A program made the position numbers and the translations under genes. Positions 1 to 10,135 of a stretch of 64,000 nt of DNA are shown piece after piece; within the stretch, counting starts at the first letter, position 1; the number at the start of each line of letters is the position of its first letter. The DNA lies in the NCBI GenBank assembly GCA_959347315.1, contig OY365814.1, positions 29,934,473-29,998,472 of the forward strand, written 5' to 3'. This DNA is from Bimastos eiseni (lineage: Eukaryota; Annelida; Clitellata; Crassiclitellata; Lumbricidae). Under the pieces are notes generated by a model. That model did not search any database, was not told where the DNA came from, and was given only the letters and a program-made list of their open reading frames with translations.

Positions 1-391
1 GGTATTGGGGGTCATTCAACTTATTATGTAATGACACGCACCTCATATTATGTTCCTCTCCAGTAGTCTTTTGTTTGCCTGCAGTAACATTAATTTACAA
101 AAGTCTTTAACTTGTCTGAATTCATATCAATTTATGTGATTTCACATTATTAACTTTAATTAAATTTTCCTGAATATACGCTGATAGCAATAATTTATCT
201 AAATCCAAAATGCATGACTTCACATCAATGATGACATCAATTTATCTGAATGGAAGTTAACTGAATAATTTAATTGGGCTACACTTATTTCATTAGCTTT
301 TATTGTGCTTTTAACTCAGCCACGAGACAGCTGAGGCTGTTTGGGCAGCAGTGCAATTTATATGAACTGATGTTAAATTTTGCTGTTGTAG
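1..391. other. AT-rich sequence upstream of a HOOK exon, probably intron
   Basis: No coding exon is visible. Because the exon starting at 392 opens in phase 0 in the middle of a HOOK coiled coil, this stretch is inferred to be the 3' part of an intron. It ends in a pyrimidine-rich run and TAG at 389-391, a normal acceptor. Confidence 0.6.
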
Positions 392-493
392 GTGATAAAA
401 CAGCTGGATCCGAAGAACAGCCCACAAGGTACGGACGTACAGGCGATGAAAACACAGCTCAACGAAAAAGACAAGTACGCTCAGACACTGGAG
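392..493 (+). CDS. HOOK: HOOK family protein, antepenultimate coding exon
   Basis: HOOK proteins are cytoplasmic dynein activating adaptors: an N-terminal Hook domain binds dynein light intermediate chain, a long coiled coil binds dynein/dynactin, and the C-terminus binds cargo partners such as the FTS/FHIP complex. This exon encodes 34 residues, opening with VIKQLDPK and including QAMKTQLNEKDKYAQTLE. That is the family pattern at the end of the coiled coil (vertebrate HOOKs have VIRTLDPK followed by QALKNQLQER). The acceptor is TAG at 389-391 and the donor is GAG|GTCAGT at 493/494. Both ends are phase 0 and join without a frame break to 1390. The N-terminal exons lie left of the window. HOOK1, 2 or 3 cannot be assigned; most invertebrates have a single HOOK. 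Confidence 0.93.
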
Positions 494-1389
494 GTCAGTC
501 AGTCAGCCATCATGTATCACATATTCATATAGCACCACTGCAGAGAAACTCCTCAATGGTGCTCCTGACTAGGGAGCAACATTGAGACAAAATTTTTGTC
601 CATCCTCATTTATTCTTGTCCCCATCTCCACGGTGTCCGTCATCATTCTCAGCCCATCCTGCCAGGTCTGTCCCCATCCGCACTCCAACTCCGCCAGATC
701 TATCCCCATCAGGTTTATCCCTATCCCACCTCCAACCCTGCCAGATCTGTCCCCATTCCCGCCAGGTCTGTTCCCATCCCCACTCCATCCATTCCAGGTC
801 CGTCTCTGTTCGTATTCCAATTCCAAAGAAGCAAAAGAGCAAGATGAAAAGGCTCATGTACATTGAACGGTTGTTTAAATCTTATGTTTTATACAGAATA
901 TACTTAACTGAAGTTGAAAAGATGTCAGAGTATTCAAGGATTTCTATTATGTAGCACTATGACTTAACGTTGTGTCTAGACCTAGTTCAGCTAGATGATT
1001 GTTGTTGTCTAATAACAGTGCGATAGTGGACAAAACTATAACCGTTACCGTTGTAGTTACCATGCTTGTATGTCTGTCCACACGGTAGTACCGCAGGCTT
1101 TGTAACTAGCCTCACGGTATTACCACCCCTTCATTGCTGCGGTGTTACCGCTTTCTCTGTTGCCTTGTCACTCGTTACTCCAGACCTGGCAACACCAAAT
1201 CACGATCGAAAAGAGTGGTTTTCAAACTCTTGCAGAAAAGGGACAAGGGGTGTGATGGAATGCTCTGAAAATTAGAGAACAGAAAACCGAGGCCAAAAAC
1301 TAAAGCCAGACAAATGTGCTGAGTTGGCTTTGCATAGTGTGGTCATAGTGAATGAGGCAATTTTTTGCTTACTCTCCTTTTGTCTGTAG

Positions 1390-1461
1390 AGGGACTTGGA
1401 GAAATCGAGAGCTGTGCACGAAATGGAAATGAAGCTGATGTCAACAGCCTGGAATAATCTG
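1390..1461 (+). CDS. HOOK: HOOK family protein, penultimate coding exon
   Basis: This 72-base exon (24 residues, phase 0 at both ends) contains EMEMKLMSTAWNNL, matching the conserved HOOK block that in vertebrates reads close to EMEEKYIVSAWYNM. The acceptor is CTGTAG ending at 1389 after a pyrimidine run, and the donor is CTG|GTATCT at 1461/1462. The preceding intron is 896 bp and the following one 435 bp. Confidence 0.93.
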
Positions 1462-1496
1462 GTATCTAGCTATTGATGTATTTATTGCACATATTA

Positions 1497-1722
1497 CGTG
1501 ATCAATTACAGTAAATTTTATTCCGATTACCTGATCAATTACAGTAATTCTGATTCTTATTACATGATCAATTACAGTAAATCTGATTCTTATTCATGCT
1601 CAAAGTCAGTAAATCTGAATCTTATTACATGTTCAAAGTAAGTATATCTGAACATTATTACAAGCTAAAAATCAGTAAATCTGATTTTTATTACGTGCTC
1701 AAAATAAGTAAATCTGTATTGT
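1497..1722. repeat. 33-bp degenerate tandem repeat in the last HOOK intron
   Basis: ATCAATTACAGTAA recurs at 1501, 1534 and 1567 (33-bp spacing). The array then decays into CAAAGTCAGTAAATCTGA-type copies to about 1722, roughly seven units. It fills about half of the last HOOK intron. Confidence 0.8.
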
Positions 1723-1896
1723 GTTAAATGTTCTTTGACTAAGTACCTCACGGTCTTGGTCTTGTAGCTTGACTGTCTTGGTCTCGTCTTGGTCATGAAG
1801 TTCCAAGTCTTACAGACAACACTGTTTATATCTGACCATACTATCGCACCTTAGCTTATTTACCCAGGAAGCTTTAACTGCGACTTCTGTCCACAG

Positions 1897-2046
1897 GGCA
1901 CCAACCTGCATCGGAAGTCGGTTGAGGATCGTCTGCTGGTGAACAGCACCGGTCAACAGTCGTTTCTGTCCCGCCAAAGACAAGCCCACGTCCGGCGGAC
2001 TCCGGGCACGGCAAGCGGAACAAACATCACCAGTCCCTCACGATAG
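1897..2046 (+). CDS. HOOK: HOOK family protein, terminal coding exon
   Basis: The last 49 residues and TAG stop (2044-2046). The exon begins GTNLHRKSVEDRLL and carries GQQSFLSRQRQA, directly comparable with the vertebrate HOOK C-terminus (GMTLHKKAAEDRL, then GQSFLARQRQA). The acceptor is TCTGTCCACAG ending at 1896. This tail is the cargo-proximal part that in the family binds FTS/AKTIP. It ends with a short Ser/Thr/Pro-rich tail (TASGTNITSPSR), as in other HOOKs. The three exons add 107 residues with no frame conflict, so the gene appears intact at its 3' end. Confidence 0.94.
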   Translation, partial: GTNLHRKSVEDRLLVNSTGQQSFLSRQRQAHVRRTPGTASGTNITSPSR

Positions 2047-2708
2047 TGTCTCCAGCTGTCAGCACCGACTAGCCAAATGAGCCGATACATTTCTGCGTTT
2101 CAATAGCTGCATGGTTATGTCGACTAACCGGAGCATTACGGGATATTTCTGTGTTAATAAGACGGCGATAAAAGAAGTATTTAACAACTGGTAAAACACC
2201 GAAACATGTGCAGTCGATTGCAAATGTATATATCGTCTGGTGAAACTGCATATTAGTAGATTGGATGCATAATGATTTTAGTTCAGCAGTGGACTTAGCT
2301 GGGAAGGAGCTGCCAGTTACTTCATCTCTTACAGTGTGGACTTGTTAATGCAAAGTCATCAGGGCAGGGGGCATCAGAGGGGTTGCAGAATTTAAACCAG
2401 GCTGTAAAAAGGGACAATGCCAAAGTCCTTGTTTACTGCATTCCATTAAAGTTTGTATTTTTACTGCTACATTGCAGTTACTGTACAGCTCAATAACTAA
2501 TACAGTTTAATAGCTTTGAGGGACAGAACTGCAGTTTGTGTTGAGCAGAATGGTGTATAAATGAGTTCTTACTGTATCAGGGTTCATTTCCAGGCATAAT
2601 ACATGTCAGGTTATTTGCGACATGCAGAAGCACAAAATGCTGGCGTGGCTATTTTAACATCGGGCAGATGTCTGTAGTTTCTTCGATGACTGTAATAAGG
2701 AAAATGGC
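2047..2708 (+). other. HOOK 3' untranslated and downstream region
   Basis: No coding features. An ATTAAA hexamer at 2445-2450 in AT-rich sequence is a plausible poly(A) signal for HOOK, about 400 bases past the stop. Confidence 0.4.
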
Positions 2709-2819
2709 TGATAAGATTATGGCATCATACCGGATGCGCATTTGCCTTATGACAGGAGAAGCTATGCTGACAGAGGCGTCTACACCATAGAAACCATGGA
2801 GCAAATGCTCCATCCAAAA
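2709..2819 (+). CDS. Candidate internal exon, unidentified
   Basis: A frame opening after a TAA near 2711 reads about 35 residues including PDAHLPYDRRSYADRG and ends at CCAAAA|GTAAGG (2819/2820), a good donor consensus, in phase 0. Composition is coding-like and richer in charged residues than its surroundings. No family was recognised and the acceptor is weak, so it may be a chance frame or a fossil exon. Confidence 0.22.
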
Positions 2820-5800
2820 GTAAGGGGAGGAAGATCTTATTACGAAATTAGGAGAGTTAACTTTTTAAAAAGTATATTATCATTAAAAATATTTTATTAT
2901 TTGCAGTTGAGCCATTCTGTTCTATTCTACATTGTCACTGTGTGTGCCAGTAACTTGGTTCAATCTGTTATTCGTCCTTGAATAATATTAGTCCGTCTAT
3001 CAGTCAAAATGGGGGGGGGAAAGTTGATCCAATGACTTAGGGGATTAAGTTGCTCTGATAACTTAGAGGGCTGGGGATAGATGCCCGTATATACAGATGT
3101 AAATTGATATATGCCTAATATCAGAGATTTAATTAACGGATATTATTAGACCGTCCAATTTTGGTATTGCCCAATACTTGCTTCAAGTGTCGTCTTCAGG
3201 AGTAATCATACTTTGCATGCCTTTGTCAATCATTCACTCTGCTAGGCAGGTGTCATTCTGTGACTTTTGTTTCTATGTATGTATGTCTGTGACCACTTTT
3301 ATAGCGCCTTTTAAGAATCTCACGAGAGCACTTAAAATGGCCATCTAACGGATCCCAAGAGGTTCGTCTTAAGATAGCGAGGGTTGAACTGGTGGTCGTT
3401 GTTGTCTTGGATGTGCATTAAGACGCTTCTCCAGAGTAGAATTTGTTAGCTGAACGACACTGGGAATTTTTCGGAAAACTGGGCATCCCACTGCAATAAC
3501 AGGGTCAAATTCTGCGGATATAACAGCATAGCCAAGTCTTACACCGAGATTAATAGTAGTTTAAATCTCTTTCAACCTTGTCTTTTACTTAATACCCGTT
3601 AAGAACTTCTGTACTTTGTGCCTTGTGTTTGCGACTCTGGGTTAGTAAACAGTGCTGTCTAATCTATGGTATTCCTATATAGAGATGTATTAAAAAGATG
3701 TGGGTGATTGATAAATAAAGAATTGTGTTGCAGGTGCACTTCATAAGTAAAAGCGCAATGATCTGAACTTACAATGGGGTGGTATCCCAGATAAATTTTG
3801 CAAAATTGCCTTGTGTGCAAATGATTACATGTTATTTGAAACAATTATATTCTTGTTTTGTTTGAGGTAGCTTGGAATGTTAGCATCTACATTCTACATG
3901 TAGTTTACAAATTTTAAGACCAGCTAACACCACTGCTACATAAAGTTGCTTTGTCCTTGCTGGTGTCAAACTAATGGAACACACCATTGGGGGTGTAGGC
4001 CCTACCAATTTTACCATTTGGTGGCAAGGTGTTACCATATCGGCGTTCTCTGCTGTTTGAACTACTGGTACTTGGTAAACTCACAATGGAAAATTCGACA
4101 TTGAACCAAGCAGAAAGGTATATGATGATTGCTGTTGTCATGTTAGTGGCTCAGCAAAAATATCCATTGACATTCTTGAGTTGTCTACACCATGGGTGGC
4201 GATCACAGGGGGGTCGAGGGGGACACGTCCCTCACCTTTTACAGAGAAGGGACACATTATACATGTGTCCCCACATTTCCTACCCCTCTCATTGGGTGTC
4301 CCCCACCTTTCAAACGAGACCGCTGCCTCTGATCTACACAGCTGTGTAATAGACTATCTCACTTTACTTTACACTTCTTTACAATGCAGCTATCTTTGGC
4401 CATTTGTAGTAGGCTATTATATCTCAATAATCTAAACAACAGCAACTTATATCGTTCGAGTGAAAACGAATCCAAGCCGTCATTTAATAAATGCTTGAAA
4501 TAAATGCATTTTTACAAAGTCTTAATTATTATACTCATTTCATTTAAATTGTCAACGATTTAAACAGAGAAACAGCAAATTAGTGAGAACTGAAAGACTG
4601 GTCAGTTATCCCAGAGCTTAAACAGGAAGTAATCTCGTGTCGACTCTTGTCGTGCTAGGAAGGAATAAAGACATATGGACGGACAGACAGAGACAGACAC
4701 ACAGAGAGACTCGTTGGCGTGGTCGCTGGCAGTTATGATAACGCAACTGGCGTCCTGCAAAAGCACCTGATAACACGCTTGTCTAGATTAGTGAGATAAT
4801 CACGAGTCCAGCGCTTTTGTGAGGCACATAAAGGCCCTATATGAAATGAATTGATTGATACATACATACTTATGTCCTTAGTTTGGTGAGCGGCAAAATG
4901 AAACGCATAAGTGGGGTGTTAATAGCCATTTACCAGCTATTGCAAGAGGTAACTATGATGGCAGAGTAGAGTAAATTTCAAGCACACTGAAGCTTAACGC
5001 AACACACACAACAAACCTTCTCTTAAAGGAATAATCTTGATATTATAAGCAAGCTATGTCTAGGAAACACTGCGCACGCAAATTATTTCAACCGCATTGA
5101 TATTCTGAATTTAGATCTTATGTTTTCCTGCTTTGGAGATAAAAATACTGTATATGCTCGATTATAAGTCGATTCAAGTATAAGTCACATTTTTGAAAAG
5201 AATAGCATCCAAAATCGACGGTAGTCGAATTCTAACCACAAAAGGCAAAGATTATGCTGTAGACAACACACCTCTGCCAGCACATGCGTGTGCATTAGAT
5301 TTAGATGTGACCCATAATGGCCCATATGGGGATATGGACTCAATGTAGGCGAGCTGGTAGGGTATCCTTTCGAGAACATTTGAAGAACAGATCTGATGTT
5401 AGACGTAGAACATAGCCTATTGCAAAGAATCTCACCAGATAATTATAATTATAAAAGAAGTTCTGTCATGCTTTAGAGAAATGCCTAGACGCAACGAATG
5501 CTTCCTGTATTGGCCCTACATAATAATAATGAGCATGCAAAATCCGTTAGCCACAAATTCATGAATAGGCCTACAGCCCAACATAACAATCCATCATGAC
5601 AAGTCAACATTTATAATAATTAATTACTGCTTAATAACTGTCCTTGTCAATCAGACTTCAATATCCTGCTAACTGACGAATTGTGCGTCAAAGTTTGACT
5701 ACAGTGGAAACAGATGAATAAAGGCCCATGCTTGTGAAATTAGATAAGAGAAAGATGTAGGCCCCTATTAATTGTACATAATACTTAATTAATATAGGTT

Positions 5801-6100
5801 TATTACTATCTCATGGTAGAAATTATTTGGAGCACGAGTTAGATTGATCAGTAGGCCTGCACAGGGGAAGGAGACTTAAGTAGTGTGGCCACTCGAATGG
5901 GCACACTGGGCATTAGTGATAAAGGATCTACCAATCCCAAAATTCATTGAAGGATTAGCAGAGTCGAGGTCATTATCACGTCGCTCCAGAGAAATGAGTT
6001 TACGTTCACGAGGACAAAAGTACCGGTAGACTGAGTTGGGAACTGTATTAGAGTGCCTCGTTGTAAATTTACTGGGAGGGTGGATGAGACCTTTAGGCTT
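2820..6100. other. AT-rich intergenic sequence with repeat debris
   Basis: No gene recognised. Contents: a minus-strand LINE tail (3297-3365), a G/C-rich patch at 4195-4325 with runs of G and GTCCCC resembling eroded transposon ends, a TAGGCCTA at 5566-5573, and a TATAAGTCG-type motif near 5160-5190 related to repeats at 60005-60110. Confidence 0.5.
3297..3365 (-). mobile_element. CR1/L2-like LINE 3' tail
   Basis: TATAGCGCC followed by a G+C-richer segment is the reverse complement of the GGCGCTATA-type LINE 3' end seen many times in this window. Only the tail remains. Confidence 0.5.
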
Positions 6101-6855
6101 TAGTTAAGCGCTGTTAGGAGGTTCTTCGAAAGGCCGTCTATTGGAGTAGAATTTAGATACCCAGTAACGTGTATAGGCCAGTAGTAGCCTGCACACACGC
6201 ATGCAGTTATTTTTAACTACCAGAAGTCGTAACAAGTTCGTAAACTTTCGCATCGCCCAGAGCCACCATCGATTGGCGTTTTCATTGCTCTTTCTGCTCA
6301 CGCACTGTAGTTTACGACAGTTGCCAGAGCGACCTCGGAAACCGATAAACAGATGCATTGAAACCATCCGTGGGGCCAAAATTTAAAAGCCGAAATGCAG
6401 CGAACACGGCGCAACCTACTCGGTTACACCGAATGCAGGAAGACAAAAAACCAATGCGAGTCGTCGAATGTCAACTGTGGTTTGAACAGAGACGCTACAA
6501 GACATTTACAACTTAAAACACAACGAAACGTATTGATTGAACGCAGAAATCTGCTGTCCACTCATAAACACAGAACTTATACTCAAACGAAACCCGTATA
6601 CACCACTACGAACCCAACAAGCCCAATTTCTCACATCATGGAGCGTCATACAAGTTTCTGCTAAATGAACACCGAAAGGCAAAAAAAGAACTTCTGGGAC
6701 ACAAACTAATTAAGAAACCACAGGCCAGTTGAGAAACCACAGGTCAGTAAAGAAATCACACATCATTTAAGAAACAACAGGTCATTTAAGAAACCACAGG
6801 TCCACTCTCAGGGCAGCAGTCAAACGCACATCAAGCTGTACATTTTTGGTGTATG

Positions 6856-6905
<50 letters not shown>

Positions 6906-8339
6906 TTGGGTGAATTGCTTTGCGGACGACAACACAGTCTTTTAAAGCTACGAAGTTCCTGCAAATTTCCTTTATTCCACCACAGCCACAACTTCCTCTG
7001 ATGCCCTGAACCACTAAAAACCTATGTTTTGATAGCATGCTGCGCTACGAAAAATAGGAGAAATTGGGCTTACCGAGTCAGCGCAACGCACCAACACTAG
7101 GCTGGTCGTAGCTCACAAAGCTCTCAACAAATTCCAAACATCTAAAACTGGTACATGTAGCTAGCAACATAGAGAAACAGACACTGCAGGAAATAGTGAT
7201 TAATTCTGAGGTATATACTGTTGTAGCGTCTTCACAAGCACAAAGCGCTCTGGATATCTAAGAGTACGACGTCAAATCCATCTGAAATCCGTTTAAAATT
7301 AGGTAGAAAACTTTTACCGCCACCATAAAACCGACAAAAACTCCAGTTTATTCGTAAAACATCTGTGCAACAAATTCTCGAAGTTCCTAAGTTTTCCAAG
7401 GCAGATCGGCAAAACACAACATCTGGCAAATATATTGCAACAACACATCTGATTAAAACAGTAGCACTTTAAAATGCCATTTAATTGCTATCAGAAACAT
7501 TAGCATGGATGCCACATTAAAGCAACCAGTAACCGTAACCACACAGATATGTAGACAAACAGATAGACTGGCACACGGACAGACAAACATAGGCAGACAG
7601 ACAGACATAGGCAGACAGACATAGGCAGACTTAGACAAACAAAGGCAGACAGACAAACATACTTATTTAGATAGACATAGACAAGACAAACAGAAGCAGG
7701 CACAGACAGACAGACAGACAGAAACAGACCCACAGTTACGGAAATGAAGATACACCATAATCAGTAATACGGAATCATTAGTGCACATTTCAAAGTTAAA
7801 TGCATCAATTTTAATTTACTTTCGATGGTTAATATAAACACAAAAACATGCACCAGCGCACAAGAAAAACAGAGCAAACAAAGAAAAATAGAGCAAACAA
7901 AGAAAAGTAGAGCAAACAAAGAAAAGTAGAGCAAACAAAGAAAAGTAGAGCAAACAAAGAAAAGTAAAGCACACAATGGAGCTTTAGCTTTCAATCTCAA
8001 GCTGACAACTTACAATGACTCAAACCGTTTAAATGCAATCACAAATCAATACTTCTTCAATGCAGATTCAATTAATCAGTTAACAATTATTACCCCATTA
8101 TTGTCACAAACAAAACGACAGCAGTAACAACAAACCAAGATAAGCAATTAGAACTGAAACAATAGCCAATACAAACCACAACCATGATATAAACAATACA
8201 TGCAATAACATACAAATGATGTATATTAATTAACGAAAATTATAACAACACATACTATGTGTGTACATTATTATAATTTTTTATTTAATCCCAAGACGTT
8301 ATATATATATATATCATTTGGGGAAAATAATTAAAACAC

Positions 8340-8380
<41 letters not shown>

Positions 8381-8629
8381 TAAATAGTAATAATGTCAGT
8401 TATTCAATATGTACATTATCATGATAGCTGCAGAATACTTCTGAAGGCAAACTGTGTTACATAAAAGACCAAATTTCCGATAATGAATGGTACATTTACA
8501 GGAATTGTACAGAATCCGATTACAGAATGATTACACATAATTATTACCCTAACCAGTAAAGCAGTAAAATTGAACTTAGAGCATGCCTGCGCACGTCCGG
8601 ATTTTTACAATCCAGAAGCAAAACCAGTA
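6101..8629. other. AT-rich intergenic sequence with simple and short tandem repeats
   Basis: Contains a 20-bp tandem repeat around 6715-6815 (AAGAAACCACAGG units), (TA)n at 6857-6903, CAGACAGACA-type runs at 7540-7730, a 19-bp tandem repeat (AGCAAACAAAGAAAAGTAG, about six units, 7873-7968), and (AAT)n at 8339-8382. No gene recognised. Confidence 0.6.
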
Positions 8630-8829
8630 NNNNNNNNNNNNNNNNNNNNNNNNNNNNNNNNNNNNNNNNNNNNNNNNNNNNNNNNNNNNNNNNNNNNNNN
8701 NNNNNNNNNNNNNNNNNNNNNNNNNNNNNNNNNNNNNNNNNNNNNNNNNNNNNNNNNNNNNNNNNNNNNNNNNNNNNNNNNNNNNNNNNNNNNNNNNNNN
8801 NNNNNNNNNNNNNNNNNNNNNNNNNNNNN
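8630..8829. other. Assembly gap, 200 N
   Basis: Exactly 200 unknown bases, flanked on the right by (CATC)n. This is a fixed-size scaffold gap, so open frames running through it are meaningless. Confidence 0.99.
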
Positions 8830-9039
8830 CATCCATCCATCCATCCAACCATCCATTATTCAATATATCCCCTATCATGCCTCTCAGTACAAAAATGTAA
8901 CAATAATATACAATCTCTGGAATTTTTCGAAATTAATCCTGAGTGCCTTCACCAAAGGGACCAATAATAATGATAATAATAATAATAATAGTAAAAATAA
9001 TAATAAAAATAATGATAATAATAACAATAATAATAGTTA
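8830..9039. repeat. (ATCC)n and (AAT)n microsatellites
   Basis: CATCCATCCATCC directly abuts the gap. An (AAT/AAAT)n run at about 8965-9033 precedes the LINE fragment. Confidence 0.8.
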
Positions 9040-9120
9040 CTTGTTCCAACGATTGTCAGTTTGCATCCAGCGCTTCAACGCAGTTGCCTTCAGAGGCTCT
9101 TTTGTGCAGCTGTAGTTTAA
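9040..9120 (+). mobile_element. LINE C-terminal fragment, copy A
   Basis: The + frame reads YLFQRLSVCIQRFNAVAF then GSFVQL and a stop near 9115, followed by a short spacer and an (AAT)n tail. A second copy on - at 22192-22290 shares FLFQHISVCIQRYNLVAF. The arrangement of ORF end, stop, short 3'UTR and microsatellite tail is that of a non-LTR retrotransposon. The clade is uncertain (RTE or CR1-like). Confidence 0.55.
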
Positions 9121-9126
9121 CCAAAC

Positions 9127-9153
9127 AATAGCAATAATAATAATAAAAATGCC

Positions 9154-9188
<35 letters not shown>

Positions 9189-9375
9189 GTAATAGTGATA
9201 ATAATAATAATAATAATAATGATAATAATAATGATAATAATGATAATAATAATAATTATAATAATAGTAATAATAATAATAACAGCAGCAACAACAAACA
9301 ACAACAACAAACAACGACAAACGACGACGACTACAACGACGACAACAACAATAATAATAAAATGAGTGATAGTAA
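9127..9375. repeat. (AAT)n with CAA/GAC triplet runs
   Basis: Long imperfect AAT microsatellite grading into AACAGC, CAACAA and GACGAC triplets. It creates artificial poly-Asn/poly-Ile frames. Confidence 0.9.
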
Positions 9376-10135
9376 CTTTTCTATAAACCCGGGTAATCCT
9401 TTCTACCACACGTTAAAAGACATATTAAGTCCAACTGATTTCCTATTCTTCAACTATTACCATCCTTTTGATCCAATCTCTTATAACAAAAAATACCAAT
9501 AACAATAAAATAAAATAATAAACTGACGAAAATTCGCAAGAGACTAAAATGTCAAAGACATTGAATCAGTAACTAATGAATCGAAAGAGACCGAGAGTAG
9601 CTGACAATAAGTATATCTCTCTAAATTTCTAAAACATCATCCATGGCAAACTATCCACTCTTACAATACAACACAATATCCTATCATATCAGAAACTATT
9701 CAAACAAGGCCCCGAGTGTGACATTCCCAACGAAAGGCTTAAAACAGCAAAGGATGGATTATCTTTGATATTGCCTTCCTTTCATCGATCACATACGTAC
9801 CATTCAAATCATCTTCCATGTCAATCACGAGATCTTCCATGTCATTCTTTCTACTAACCCACTTGCAACTGCCTAAAACCATTTAGAAGATGTTTACAAT
9901 TCTCCAAATTATACACAGATGTAGGCACAATATAGACACGATACACTGAAATGCAGAAATAAGAAATAATAGCAAAGACTGAATAAAAAATTTCCTAAAT
10001 ATGGCACGGTTGGAGAATTTGGTTGATAACCATGAAAGCATGCAGCAGCGCACAGAAACCCGGAAACATCCGAGGAAATTCGGAAAAATCCAAGAAATCC
10101 GGAAACACCCCAGGAAAACCGACAAATATCCGACA
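9376..10135. other. 3' flank of the zinc-finger gene
   Basis: AT-rich and repeat-poor, with no exon recognised. It lies downstream of the minus-strand zinc-finger stop codon at 10136. Confidence 0.5.

Noticed and set aside
8544..9115. Frames crossing the first N gap
   Set aside because: Most codons are unknown bases.
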